From contig DATEFW010000024.1 in assembly GCA_035280425.1 (NCBI GenBank), forward strand, positions 248,001 to 312,000: 64,000 nucleotides of DNA, read 5' to 3'. The notes below the pieces were generated by a model. The model had not been told where the DNA came from. It did not search any database and worked only from the letters and a program-made list of their open reading frames with translations. The stretch's first letter is position 1; each line of letters opens with the position of its first letter. Of this stretch, positions 25,533 through 35,301 are shown piece by piece. The translations under genes were made by a program, and so were the position numbers. This DNA is from QHXW01 sp035280425. Lineage in GTDB: Bacteria; Acidobacteriota; Terriglobia; Bryobacterales; Bryobacteraceae.

Positions 25533-26489
25533 CTACTTCGCCGCACTCAGGTACTGCTGGATATCGGGATAAAGCAGCGCTTTGGTTGCCGGCTTATCCA
25601 AATCTTCGCGGCGCACCAGCGTTACTCCGGAATCGACTTTGGCGGGCGGGGACTGGCCGGCGAGCTTCAGCGCGATGGCGCGCGTGCTTTCATAACCCAT
25701 GCGGAACGGGTTCTGCACGACGAGCGAATCGATCGCGCCCGAGCGCAAATCGGCGATGAGCTGATCGGAAGCGTCGAAAGCCACCAGCTTGACGTTCTTT
25801 GTACCGCGCGATTTGAGCGCCTGCACGGCGCCCGCGGAGCTCGATTCGTTGTCGGCGAAAATGCCGGCGAGATCGGGATGGGCGGTCAGGATGTTTTCGG
25901 TCTCGGCCATGGCTTTGGCGCGGTCGGCCATGCCGAACTGCATCCCGACGATTTCGATTGCGGGAAAGCGCTTATGGATCTCGTTCTGGAAACCGTCTTC
26001 GCGCTCCATGGTGGACGCGCTGCCCGGCATGAAGCCGATGACTCCGACTTTGCCTTTGCCGCCGAGGATTTCGCCCAGCCGCCGCGCGGCAATACGGCCG
26101 CCTTCGGTGTTGTCGGTGGCGACATACGAAACGATGCGATCGGTGTCGATAGCGGAATCGAAGATCGAGACGGGAATGCCGGCGCGGGCGGCGCGCTCGA
26201 CCACGGCGACGAGCGCGTGACGGTCCACAGGCGCTAGCGCGATTCCGGCAAGGCGGCGGTTGATCATGGAATCCACGATCTCGATCTGGCGGCTGGAATC
26301 GATTTCGAGAGTCGGAGCGTTCCACTCAATCTCCAGATGAGATTCGCGCGCGGCTTTAATGGCGCCGGCGTGTACCGTCTGCCAGAAAATGTGGTTGGCG
26401 CCCTTGGGAACCATGCCGATGGTGCGCACTTCGGTGCGGCGGCAGGCGAACGCCGTCGCCAGCAGAAAGATCACCGCGAGTTTTCGCAT
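25533..26489 (-). CDS. Orphan sugar-type ABC substrate-binding lipoprotein
   Basis: 318 residues from ATG 26489. The signal ends ATAFAC, with Cys16 as a likely lipidation site, though the lipobox is not ideal. The rest is a periplasmic-binding-protein/LacI-type fold: GMVPKGANHIFWQTVHAGA, GIALAPVDRHALVAVVERA, PVSIFDSAIDTDRIVSYV, ATDNTEGGRIAARRL and GIFADNESSSAGAVQALK, resembling ribose/xylose-binding proteins. No ATPase or permease genes are adjacent, so it either serves a transporter encoded elsewhere or acts as a sensor component. Divergent from the Rieske gene. Confidence 0.87.
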   Translation of the reverse strand: MRKLAVIFLLATAFACRRTEVRTIGMVPKGANHIFWQTVHAGAIKAARESHLEIEWNAPTLEIDSSRQIEIVDSMINRRLAGIALAPVDRHALVAVVERAARAGIPVSIFDSAIDTDRIVSYVATDNTEGGRIAARRLGEILGGKGKVGVIGFMPGSASTMEREDGFQNEIHKRFPAIEIVGMQFGMADRAKAMAETENILTAHPDLAGIFADNESSSAGAVQALKSRGTKNVKLVAFDASDQLIADLRSGAIDSLVVQNPFRMGYESTRAIALKLAGQSPPAKVDSGVTLVRREDLDKPATKALLYPDIQQYLSAAK

Positions 26490-26534
26490 TCCAATTATCT
26501 TGACATGACGGCTGCGTTTCGATTTGCTGGTTAC

Positions 26535-26843
26535 ATGGGATTCGTCAAGGTCGGATCGGCCTCGGAACTCGGCCCCGATTCGGTGATCGAGGTGATGGTG
26601 GGCGAAATGCCATATGCCATCTGCAATACCAGCGGAAAAGTGACCGCGCTGGTTGGGATTTGCCCGCATCGCGGCGGACCGCTGGGCCAAGGCGCGATCC
26701 ATGGAGAGAACGTCGTTTGCCCGTGGCACGCCTGGGAGTGGAACTGTGCGACAGGCGAGAACGATATGGAGCCGGCCAGGAAAGTCGCGACCTGCGAAGT
26801 CAAGATCGAGAATGGCGAGATCTTCCTGAACCTGCCGGCATGA
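26535..26843 (+). CDS. Rieske [2Fe-2S] ferredoxin
   Basis: 102 residues from ATG 26535; an in-frame ATG at 26505 would add ten. The two cluster motifs are complete: C43-x-H45 (GICPHRGGPLGQG) and C62-x-x-H65 (VVCPWHAWEWN). It is the soluble ferredoxin type seen with aromatic-ring dioxygenases, nitrite reductase small subunits, or alone. No oxygenase is nearby; it precedes the Fpg gene by 6 bp and may simply share its transcript. Confidence 0.86.
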   Translation: MGFVKVGSASELGPDSVIEVMVGEMPYAICNTSGKVTALVGICPHRGGPLGQGAIHGENVVCPWHAWEWNCATGENDMEPARKVATCEVKIENGEIFLNLPA

Positions 26844-26849
26844 ATCAGG

Positions 26850-27644
26850 ATGCCTGAGCTACCTGAAGTCGAAACGATTACGCGCGCGCTCGCTCCACGC
26901 CTGCGCGGGCGGCGCATTGTGAGCGCAGAATTCCACTGTCGTCGTGTCTTGCACGGGAATCCGGACGAGACCGCAGCGGCGCTGGCGGGACGGAAAGTCT
27001 CCGCGGTCCGGCGGCATGGGAAGTTCATCGAGATCCAACTGGACGGCGGGCAGTCGCTGGTAGTGCATCTCGGCATGACCGGCAAGCTGCTGCTCAACGC
27101 GGAAGCCGGCAAGCACACGCATGCCATTTTGCAGCTCGATCAGGGGACGCTGCTCTACGACGACAGCCGCCAGTTCGGACGCCTGGAGTTGAGCGAAGGT
27201 CTACCGGCGCGCGTGCAAAAGCTAGGCCCGGAGCCGCTCGAAGTGCCGTTTGAAGAGTTCGCGGCACTCCTGAAGAAGCGCAAATCCAGAATCAAAGCGG
27301 TGCTATTGAACCAGAAGTTCCTTCGCGGCATTGGCAACATCTATGCGGATGAGGCGCTGTTTCGCGCAGGAATTCATCCGCAGGCCATTGCTTCCAGGCT
27401 CCGGCTGGAACGGGTCAAACGGCTGTATGAAGCCATTCGCAAGGTCTTGCGCGCGGCGATTGCAGCAGGCGGATCATCCGTTTCGGATTACGTGGACGTA
27501 GACGGCAGGCAGGGGAGCTTTCAGGTAAAGCACAACGTCTACCAACGCGCGGGCGAACCGTGCCGGAAATGCGGAACTCCCATCCGGCGGATTCTGGTAG
27601 TCCAGCGAGGCACACATTTCTGCCCGCGCTGCCAGAAGAAGTAA
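26850..27644 (+). CDS. mutM: Formamidopyrimidine-DNA glycosylase (Fpg/MutM)
   Basis: 264 residues, standard length. After Met removal the protein begins PELPEVE, with the catalytic Pro and Glu. GKFIEIQLDGGQSLVVHLGM contains the conserved Lys. RGIGNIYADEALFRAGIHP is the helix-two-turn-helix, and a C-terminal zinc finger CRKCGTPIRRI...CPRCQKK (four Cys) completes it. The enzyme removes 8-oxoguanine and formamidopyrimidines and nicks the abasic site. Start ATG is at 26850, 6 bp after the Rieske gene. Confidence 0.96.
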   Translation: MPELPEVETITRALAPRLRGRRIVSAEFHCRRVLHGNPDETAAALAGRKVSAVRRHGKFIEIQLDGGQSLVVHLGMTGKLLLNAEAGKHTHAILQLDQGTLLYDDSRQFGRLELSEGLPARVQKLGPEPLEVPFEEFAALLKKRKSRIKAVLLNQKFLRGIGNIYADEALFRAGIHPQAIASRLRLERVKRLYEAIRKVLRAAIAAGGSSVSDYVDVDGRQGSFQVKHNVYQRAGEPCRKCGTPIRRILVVQRGTHFCPRCQKK

Positions 27645-27651
27645 GCCGCGA

Positions 27652-30600
27652 TTATTTGAATCGTTTTTTGTAGTAAAAATCCATACCAAAGACGCCGCTT
27701 TCTTCGCGCAATGCAACGGCAGACCATTCCTTACTAATGTCCCATTCAATTTGAATTACCTGCGGATTACTCTGGGCCAGATTGGTAGTGTAAGTGAAAG
27801 TAATATCCGGTGTAACTTGCTGTTGCAGAGTAAGTCTCGCCTGCGGGTTGCTATTGATGCCCGCCATCAATGGATCTATTTTGATCTGGCTAACGCCGAA
27901 AAAACGTTGCAGGCGGCCGGCGACCGGATTGGCGAGCGCCTGGCCTACCAGAGCTGACGGTCCCATCTGCTGCCAGCTCTGCGCGGCCCCGGAGACGCGG
28001 GCGGCCATGGTAGGGTCGTTTGACGGAGAGCGTCCAGTCGCCAGCAGCGCAACGATATCGGAGAATTGCATCGGCGGATCAGACCGGTAACTTACATTCA
28101 GCTTGTTCATAGGGCCCGAGACAGTCAAGGTAACATCGACGCCGCGCGACCGAGTTTGGAGGTCCACATTGACGATCGGTTCGAGTTTGACCGGATTGTA
28201 AAAGGAAATAGAGCCTTGGCTGATTGTGTACTTAGTTCCAAAGAAAGTAAGTTCACCCTTGGTAATGTTAATTCGCCCGAGCAGAACGGGGTTACTCGGC
28301 GAGCCGCGAAGCCGGAGAGTAGCTTCCGCCTGTAACTGCTGCGCCAGGGCGGATTGGAATGTGGCATCCGGCGAGGTAGTAATGGCAACGTCGAATTGTG
28401 TGCCACCGAGCAAGCCGGTTCGCGCAGCCGGCGTGCGCACGGGCGCCGCGGACTGCGCCAGGATAGCGCCGAAATCCGTACGCGGATTGAACGCCGTCCG
28501 CAGGATCGTAATGTTTCCCGAAACCAGACTGCGCTGGGCGGTGCCGGACCAGGTTAATTGCGCATCCGCCACGGTGCTGACGCCTTCCGGATAGCGCACG
28601 CGCATCTGTGTGGCGTCTAACTTGATCTGAAAGGCCAGCTCGGAACCGGCATATGATACAAAGCCCGTGAGGGCGACTTTGCCTCCGCCGGATTCGCCCG
28701 ACAGGTTTTGAATGGTCGCGCGGTCGCCAGTGAAGAGGATCACTCCGTTCACATCGTTAAGGCCATTTGGCAGTTGCCCGTAACTCAAGTTGACGTCCTT
28801 CAAATCCATGCGGCCGGTTACCAGCGGCTGGGTGAGGGAACCGCGAATGTTGGCATCTGCGGTAATCTTTCCCGATGACGCGAGGTCGGAGTCGAGGGTT
28901 TCCAGGACTCCCAGGTCGATTGTGCCGTTCACGCGCAGGTCGAGCGGCATTTTTTCTTTGAGGGCCACGGTTCCTGTAATTCCCAAGTTTGTTCCCTGGC
29001 CGATCAGGCGAGCGTTCTCCACGCGGATCGACGATTTTGCAAGTGCCAGGCGAATGGGGCCGTCGTTATGCAGAGCGGCAGTTTGGGTGTTCTCGCCGGG
29101 GAGCGGTCGAGCGGGCCTGATTTCGAATGACGGAATTTCAAGAAAGCCGTTCCAGTCCTCAGGATGAAGCGCCGGGCCCGATATCGTTACCTTTCCCTGG
29201 AGCGATCCTGCGAGCTGAAACGGCGAGGGGGGCCGTGGAGTCCAGCCAAGGAAGGTGGCGAGATCGAGTTTCGAGAAAGTCAGGTCAGCGGTTCCGGGGA
29301 AATCGCCGGCCATTCGCCAGCGCCCCTCGCCGTGCACCGTGGACTTGGCGGCTGTGCCTTCCAGCCGAACTGCCAGCGTCCCGCCCTCAGTTGAAGCTTT
29401 TACGCTCAGGTCGCCGACAGGCTTGCCGCCAAGGGCGACGGATGAAGCGCGGAGATCACCAATCAGGCTGGTGATCCGGAATGCCATGTAGGTGGCCGGA
29501 GATTCGGAGACCGCCGCGGAACCTTTGGCGTTGAGCTGGATCGCGCCGGTGAACTGCGGCGCATGTTGTTGCACGAATTGAAGCCGGCCGGCCGCAATTC
29601 GATTACTCGCGATCTGAAAATCAAGCCGCCCGTTACGAAAATCCGCGGGGTTGTGCGTGTAAGCGCCGCTGAGCGTCAATTGATTCGACCCGGCGATGAG
29701 TTGAGCGCGGGCGATGTTAGCGAGGTTCCTGGTGTAGTCGATCTTGGCGGTCAGGCTGTCAAAGGGCTCGCCGTAAAGCGAACCTTTGGTCAAAGTGAAG
29801 TCGGCTTTGACGATCGGAGCGCGGATGGATCCAGTCATCTGCGCTGTCCCGGCCAGTACGCCCGAGACGGGCACGTTCTTGGGACCGGTGAGAGAGAGCA
29901 CGTCCTCCAATTGGGCCTCCCGCAATGCCGCGCTCACGGAAATCGTCCCGAGTTCGTCGGGCTTCCATTCGTGTAAGGGAACGGAGGCCGCGAACTGCGC
30001 GCGCAACTTATCTTTGGCCACGTGTGCGTTGATAACGCGGAGCGCGGACTTACGGGCCGAGACGTCGGCGCTGAAAGAATCGATCTTCTCGCCCGAGTAG
30101 ACGAAGCTCGCGAGCGCAATATGGCCTTCGATCTGAGGGTCAGACAGCTTGCCGGTGAGGGTGGCGGTCAGCAAGGCGGAGCCGTTCTCCAGCTTGACGG
30201 GCAAAGAAACCGGATTGGTGGAGAACATACGGAGCGCGGGCGTGAGCTCATCGAGGTCGCCGGAACGCAGGCGCACGTGCATTTCCCGGTCCATCCGGCC
30301 GGTAAATTCGACACGAGTGGAGGGAAGCTCGATAAAGGATTGAGCCATGTCGAGCGTGCCGCGGATGCCGTCATAGGTGGCATCGATAAGTCCGCTGAGC
30401 GGCACGGTCACGGGCGCGGGGGCGAGCGTGACCCGCGCGCGCAATTCAAAACGGCCGTGAGTGAGTTCGGTGAGTCGGCCGTTCATTTCGATGGGACCTG
30501 AAACCAAGGCATCCCAGGGCAGGGCCTGACGGCCGTAACTGGCGGCGGCATGAGTAACATCTATGCCGGTGGCGTTGCCTTCCAGCCGGAAGCGGTCGAG

Positions 30601-31653
30601 CTTATCGATGCGCAGGCGGCCATCGAACTTTCCGCCGAGCGCTGTCATGCGGATGCCATTCAGCTCAATCTTGTCCGGGTCGGCATGAAAGGTCGACTCG
30701 GCGCGGACGTCGTGAATCCGGATGGCGCCGCGGCTGATTGCCAGCGGGCCGCCGCGGACGGTGCCGCTCAGCAGATAGTGCTTCCAGTCGCGAAACTGGC
30801 CGTTACCAACGGCTGCGAGGATCCCTTCCTGGCGGCCGCCCAGCGGGAGTGCGGAGCTCAGATCCACGAGATCGAGGCGAACATCGTAATGGAACGAAGC
30901 AGAGGGCGAGGCGAAGTTCTCGATAGCGCCGGAAAAATCGGCGGTCGATTTCGGGGTGGCGAGCGTCGCGCGGGAGACCGTGATTTTGTTGCGATCAATT
31001 GCCAGGGCGGCCTGGATATTGGCGTCGATCGTTTGTTCTTGATTCAGTTTCAGGTTCAGCGGCTGAATCGAGAGGTCGCCCGAATATTCGCGGCGGCGGC
31101 GGTTGTAGTTGAAGCGGGCGCGCAGGTTCTCGCCGGCAGCGGTCCAGGGCGTGATTTGCGAGTTCACCTGGTACGATCCATCGGTGATGGCAAACCGGCC
31201 GACGGCGAGATCGAGAATGGTTTCGACCGGACCCTTGCGCGATTTCCGCCTGGGTTCGGGAACGTTCGTGTGTCCATCGGGATAAATGAGCAGGCTGATC
31301 TGCGGCTGGTCGAGGTCTACGGAGCGCACGTCAGCCAGGCGTTCGAGAAATGAGATGATTCTCAGAACGACTGTGATGGATTTTACGCGCACCAACGGCG
31401 GGGAGCCGCCCGGCTCCGAGCCATGAATCACCAGCCCGTTCACCTGGGCGCGCAGCGTGCTCCAGTCGAAGTCAAAAGAGCCGATCTCGACACGCCCGCC
31501 GGTGGCGCGTTCAGCCTCCTGAACGATTCGTTCGCGAACTTTTTCGCGCAGCCAGCCGCTGCGAGCTACCAGGATGAGCGCAGCAGTGAGGACTATCAAA
31601 ATGCCGAGGAGGCTTGCGCCCACGATGAGCGCCAGGCGTGAGCGCCGGGTCAT
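27652..31653 (-). CDS. tamB: TamB-like translocation/lipid-transport protein
   Basis: 1333 residues from ATG 31653. An N-terminal membrane anchor (LALIVGASLLGILIVLTAALI) is followed by a very long region of repeated beta-strands and a C-terminal DUF490/TamB domain (about the last 350 residues, including RITKGELTFFGTKYTISQGS and PMQFSDIVALLATGRSPSND). TamB-family proteins span the periplasm as a hydrophobic groove, moving phospholipids to, or helping protein insertion into, the outer membrane. The ATG shares bases with the stop of the SurA-like gene (ATGA), so the three genes bamA-like/surA-like/tamB are translationally coupled. It converges with mutM, with 7 bp between stops. Confidence 0.9.
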   Translation of the reverse strand: MTRRSRLALIVGASLLGILIVLTAALILVARSGWLREKVRERIVQEAERATGGRVEIGSFDFDWSTLRAQVNGLVIHGSEPGGSPPLVRVKSITVVLRIISFLERLADVRSVDLDQPQISLLIYPDGHTNVPEPRRKSRKGPVETILDLAVGRFAITDGSYQVNSQITPWTAAGENLRARFNYNRRRREYSGDLSIQPLNLKLNQEQTIDANIQAALAIDRNKITVSRATLATPKSTADFSGAIENFASPSASFHYDVRLDLVDLSSALPLGGRQEGILAAVGNGQFRDWKHYLLSGTVRGGPLAISRGAIRIHDVRAESTFHADPDKIELNGIRMTALGGKFDGRLRIDKLDRFRLEGNATGIDVTHAAASYGRQALPWDALVSGPIEMNGRLTELTHGRFELRARVTLAPAPVTVPLSGLIDATYDGIRGTLDMAQSFIELPSTRVEFTGRMDREMHVRLRSGDLDELTPALRMFSTNPVSLPVKLENGSALLTATLTGKLSDPQIEGHIALASFVYSGEKIDSFSADVSARKSALRVINAHVAKDKLRAQFAASVPLHEWKPDELGTISVSAALREAQLEDVLSLTGPKNVPVSGVLAGTAQMTGSIRAPIVKADFTLTKGSLYGEPFDSLTAKIDYTRNLANIARAQLIAGSNQLTLSGAYTHNPADFRNGRLDFQIASNRIAAGRLQFVQQHAPQFTGAIQLNAKGSAAVSESPATYMAFRITSLIGDLRASSVALGGKPVGDLSVKASTEGGTLAVRLEGTAAKSTVHGEGRWRMAGDFPGTADLTFSKLDLATFLGWTPRPPSPFQLAGSLQGKVTISGPALHPEDWNGFLEIPSFEIRPARPLPGENTQTAALHNDGPIRLALAKSSIRVENARLIGQGTNLGITGTVALKEKMPLDLRVNGTIDLGVLETLDSDLASSGKITADANIRGSLTQPLVTGRMDLKDVNLSYGQLPNGLNDVNGVILFTGDRATIQNLSGESGGGKVALTGFVSYAGSELAFQIKLDATQMRVRYPEGVSTVADAQLTWSGTAQRSLVSGNITILRTAFNPRTDFGAILAQSAAPVRTPAARTGLLGGTQFDVAITTSPDATFQSALAQQLQAEATLRLRGSPSNPVLLGRINITKGELTFFGTKYTISQGSISFYNPVKLEPIVNVDLQTRSRGVDVTLTVSGPMNKLNVSYRSDPPMQFSDIVALLATGRSPSNDPTMAARVSGAAQSWQQMGPSALVGQALANPVAGRLQRFFGVSQIKIDPLMAGINSNPQARLTLQQQVTPDITFTYTTNLAQSNPQVIQIEWDISKEWSAVALREESGVFGMDFYYKKRFK

Positions 31654-32297
31654 TGAAACGCCTCCGGCCGATACTCGATCCGGGTGCGCTTTTTGGTCTC
31701 CGCTAGCCACTGGTCCATCTGCTGGTCGATTTTCTGGGCGATGATCGCCTGCTCGATTTTCTGGCGGACGCCATCCAAATCGGTGGGATCGCCGGCTCCG
31801 GCCTGCTTCTGACGCGCCGGGAACTCCTTGGCAACGTATTGGCGGACTTCCTCGTCAGAAACCTGAATTCCCGGGCGAAAACGGACGTCGATGAAGCGCA
31901 CGAGCGTAGTCTGCCAGAGCAGGTGCGCTTTCAAATCCTGCTCCGTGATGCCGTATTCTTTGAGAGCATCCTGATATTGCTGCGGCGTCTGGAAACGCTG
32001 CGCGAGCACCTGCTTCAGGACCGGCTCGACTTCGGCCGGATCCGGCTGCACGTAACGGCCCAGATCGATTTCTCTGCGAATGAGTTTCTGCTCGACGAGC
32101 CGGCCGGCGGCCTTGCGCCTGGCGTCCGGGATGAAATCGAGTTTTTCACCGTTCAAAAAAGCGGTCAACCGGATTTCGCGCATGATCTCGCTCTCGGTGA
32201 TCACCTGATTGTCGACGGTGACGGCGATGCGGTCGATGATTTCCGCAATTGCCGGCGGCAACAGAAGAATCGACAAAATGAGCCAGAGCCAGCGCAT
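31650..32297 (-). CDS. SurA-N-type periplasmic chaperone without PPIase domain
   Basis: 215 residues. A signal peptide (LWLILSILLLPPAIAEI) is followed by IIDRIAVTVDNQVITESEI, the opening of SurA-type chaperones. The helical region LVEQKLIRREIDLGRYVQPD and the C-terminal helix with IIAQKIDQQMDQWLAETKKR complete the core. No parvulin rotamase domain is visible, so it would be a chaperone-only version. It lies between the bamA-like and tamB genes, overlapping both, so it likely escorts outer-membrane proteins to that machinery. Confidence 0.85.
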   Translation of the reverse strand: MRWLWLILSILLLPPAIAEIIDRIAVTVDNQVITESEIMREIRLTAFLNGEKLDFIPDARRKAAGRLVEQKLIRREIDLGRYVQPDPAEVEPVLKQVLAQRFQTPQQYQDALKEYGITEQDLKAHLLWQTTLVRFIDVRFRPGIQVSDEEVRQYVAKEFPARQKQAGAGDPTDLDGVRQKIEQAIIAQKIDQQMDQWLAETKKRTRIEYRPEAFQ

Positions 32298-35257
32298 CAG
32301 AATGTCTGCCCGATGGAAAGAAAAAATTGAAAATGGCTGATCTGGTGATCGGTGCCAAAGAGCTTGGGGTTGTTCCCGCAGGCCACGATATCTGAGATGG
32401 TCCCTTTGCAGCCGTGAAACCGGGGTGGATTGAGGCTGTATGCCAGGTCGAGCCGAATGGGGCCGATAGGTGTGCGATAGCGCGCTCCAAATCCGACGGC
32501 GTGCACCATGTAGTTGAAGTCCTGCTGGTCCCGCTGATGAAACCGGAAGGACAATTTATCGAGCGTGGAGTAAACGTTGCCCGCGTCATGGAAAACGACG
32601 CCGGCGATATTTTCGCCGAGGATCGGGAAGCGGAGCTCCGTTTTGTTAAACAGCATTGCGGTGCCGCCGATGGGAAAGCCGGTGGTCAAATCACGCGGTC
32701 CGGCCTGGTTCTCGGGAAATCCACGGTCGGAACTTTCGCCGCCGCTGAAGAATCGTTCGGGGAAGGGAACGGCCTGCAACGGATCGGAGGTGCGCCGGCT
32801 GTAGCGGAAGGGAATCAAATCCCCGAAGGTCAGTTCGCGCGCGAGAACCAGCTTTTTCCCGATGCGGTGGTAAGTGGCGTTGCTGGCCAGCCCGCGAATG
32901 AAGTCCACCTGAGAGCCGAATACGTGAGACGCGTACCCGAAGTCCACGGAATTGTGGATGCCCTTGTGGGCGTCGATGGGATCATCGCGGCGGTCCTGAA
33001 TATAGTTCAGGGAAAAAATGCCCACCCGGGCGGGCTGCGAAAGCAGGGGGATCAGGTTGGAGTTAATTTTCAAGTTAGAAACACCGACCCGGCGGTAGCT
33101 GAACCGGTAGAGGAGACGCGAGGGTTTCGAAAGCCGCTGGGCCAGTTGTACCGAACCTTCCTCACGCTTGGCGGAGAAGGTCTGGACGTCGCGCGTATCG
33201 TCGTAAAGAGCGGTGAACGAGAGATCCAGGTTGTCGTTATTACGAACGCGGGGTGCGAGGTAGTCGACCAGGGCGCGCTGTTCCAGGGTGGAGACGCGAG
33301 TGCGCAAGCTGATGGTGTGGGCCAGGCCGAGAAAATTCAGGCGCGTGAAATCCAGGGAAATGCGCGGGCTGAATCCGGCGGCGCCGGCGGGAGCGTCCAG
33401 GCTGGTCAGCCCGCCGCCGATGCGCGCAATCTCCGCGCCCAGTCCACCGGCAATGGAATATTTTTTCGCCTCTTCCAAGTCGTAAATTACGTACTTTCGC
33501 TGCGCCTGGCCGTCCGGATTCTGAATGGCCATGTCCACCTTGGCGAAAATTCCGAGATTGTACAGCCGCCGTTGTGTATCGGCCATGCGGATGGGAGAGA
33601 GCGGATCGCCAGGCGCCATCAGCAAATTGCGTCCGACCAGACCGGGGCGGGTGGTGCTCAGTCCTTCGACCAGCACATCACGCACGAACTGGCTCTGGCC
33701 CTCATTGATGACAAACCGCAGGTTAACCTGGTTGGGCTTGGGTCCCGGCGTGGAATTCCACTCGAAGGTGGCGTTCGGAAAGCCGTTGGTGAAGTAGAAG
33801 GCGAGGATGGCATCCCGATCGGTCGCAACATTGAATTCGCTGAAGGGCTGGCCGGCAGTGGAACTGAGGGTTGAAATGATGCTGGCGGCGTCCAGTTGCT
33901 GAATGCCGGATACTTCCAAATGCGAGACGAACCACTGCTCGCCTTCTTCAATCGTGACCGAGACGGCAAGGTCACCGGTCTTGCCGCGGTAATCATCCGT
34001 CACCGTGGAAGTGACGTTGGCCTCGCGAAATCCGTTCTCCTGGTAAAGGTTGACGATGGATTCTTCATCACGGCGGCGAAGCGCCTCGCTATAGCGCCCA
34101 TGCCGAAACTGAAACGATTTGGGCGTCATCAGCATGCGCTCGCGAATGGCGTCGGTGGTGAAATAGCGATTGCCGTGGATCTCGAGCCGCACCAGCTGGT
34201 GGCGCTTGCCCAGATTGATCAGGTAATCGATTTCCTGCTGATCGTTGCGGAGCTTCTGCTCTTTAAATTCCACCTCCGCCTCGAAGTAACCCGCGGCCTG
34301 AAATTGTTCACGCAAGTTGCGCTGCCCCTCGGCGAGCAGATCCCGGTCCACGGTGCGCTCTTCGTAAACCGGCACCGCCTGGCGCAACTGCTTGGTCGCG
34401 ACTTTGGCACCGATGGCGTTAATTTCGATTTTCGGCCCGGCTTCCAGATTCAGAACCGGCGTGGCGCGGCGCGTGTCGGTGTCGTAGTCCATGGATTGCA
34501 GATCGACCGTAGCCATGAGCCGGTCTTGGTCCTCGTACTTTGATCGTATATTGGTCAGGCCCTGGCGCGTTCTGGTTCCGGTGACCTTCCGCCAGCCGCC
34601 GATCCAGCGGCGCTTCCACTTAGTGGCGGCGATGATCTTCTCCGCGGCCATTTTGAGATTTCCATTTAGAACCGGCGTGCGGTAGCGGGCGCGCGGCCCG
34701 GCCTGGACCAGGAACGTAATGTGGGCCTGGAGCGTTTTGGGGTCGTAGTCGATGCGCTGATCTACGCGGCTTTCGAAGTAGCCGTCGTTCACCAGCATCT
34801 TGCGCAGCCCGTCTTCAGACTGAGGCGTATTGTCTTCGTGAAACGGCTGGCCCAACTGGAGGCGCGTGGCGTTGACCATCTGACCGCGATTCGGCGGGTC
34901 CGCAACCTTACCACTGACGGACACGCGTCCTACGAACCAGTTACTCCGTGTAATGAAACGGACACTCACGCCCTCGCCGGAAGGTTCCGCGTCCACCTGA
35001 ATATCCTCGTAGTAGCCGGTGGCGAAAAGCTTCTGGATCGCGCTACGAACATCCGCGATGTGCAGCGGAGCGCCGGCCTTCAGCGGGACCAGAGTGCGCA
35101 GTTCGGCGGGATCGACGGGCTGCTCGGGAGGACTGAAACCGATTTCAACGATGCGTTTCCCTTCATATTGTTCCGCCCGGACGGGGGCTTGGAACATCGC
35201 CCCAGCGAGAATCAGCGGCACAAGATTGCGCGCCCATCCGGAACACACCATGCTCAT
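32297..35257 (-). CDS. BamA/TamA-family outer-membrane assembly protein
   Basis: About 986 residues from ATG 35257 (Met 35251 is also possible); a longer upstream frame would overlap the divergent E1-like gene and is unlikely. A signal peptide precedes EQYEGKRIVEIGF, then several POTRA repeats (around 60-560), including GYFESRVDQRIDYDPKTLQ and GYFEAEVEFKEQ. The C-terminal ~380 residues form the Omp85 beta barrel, with the lid-type motif FPERFFSGGESSDRGFPEN and RYRTPIGPIRLDLAYSLNP near the end. It inserts or secretes outer-membrane proteins. Being first in an operon with SurA-like and TamB genes suggests a TamA-like partner of TamB. The number of POTRA domains was not counted precisely. Confidence 0.9.
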   Translation of the reverse strand: MSMVCSGWARNLVPLILAGAMFQAPVRAEQYEGKRIVEIGFSPPEQPVDPAELRTLVPLKAGAPLHIADVRSAIQKLFATGYYEDIQVDAEPSGEGVSVRFITRSNWFVGRVSVSGKVADPPNRGQMVNATRLQLGQPFHEDNTPQSEDGLRKMLVNDGYFESRVDQRIDYDPKTLQAHITFLVQAGPRARYRTPVLNGNLKMAAEKIIAATKWKRRWIGGWRKVTGTRTRQGLTNIRSKYEDQDRLMATVDLQSMDYDTDTRRATPVLNLEAGPKIEINAIGAKVATKQLRQAVPVYEERTVDRDLLAEGQRNLREQFQAAGYFEAEVEFKEQKLRNDQQEIDYLINLGKRHQLVRLEIHGNRYFTTDAIRERMLMTPKSFQFRHGRYSEALRRRDEESIVNLYQENGFREANVTSTVTDDYRGKTGDLAVSVTIEEGEQWFVSHLEVSGIQQLDAASIISTLSSTAGQPFSEFNVATDRDAILAFYFTNGFPNATFEWNSTPGPKPNQVNLRFVINEGQSQFVRDVLVEGLSTTRPGLVGRNLLMAPGDPLSPIRMADTQRRLYNLGIFAKVDMAIQNPDGQAQRKYVIYDLEEAKKYSIAGGLGAEIARIGGGLTSLDAPAGAAGFSPRISLDFTRLNFLGLAHTISLRTRVSTLEQRALVDYLAPRVRNNDNLDLSFTALYDDTRDVQTFSAKREEGSVQLAQRLSKPSRLLYRFSYRRVGVSNLKINSNLIPLLSQPARVGIFSLNYIQDRRDDPIDAHKGIHNSVDFGYASHVFGSQVDFIRGLASNATYHRIGKKLVLARELTFGDLIPFRYSRRTSDPLQAVPFPERFFSGGESSDRGFPENQAGPRDLTTGFPIGGTAMLFNKTELRFPILGENIAGVVFHDAGNVYSTLDKLSFRFHQRDQQDFNYMVHAVGFGARYRTPIGPIRLDLAYSLNPPRFHGCKGTISDIVACGNNPKLFGTDHQISHFQFFLSIGQTF

Positions 35258-35301
35258 GATAACGTACGGCTTCGAAGGCCAGTTTGTTACCATCGGAGTG
35301 A

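Noticed and set aside
32414..33874. 486-codon frame antisense to the bamA-like gene
   Set aside because: No start context or recognisable motif; the minus strand encodes POTRA and barrel motifs here.
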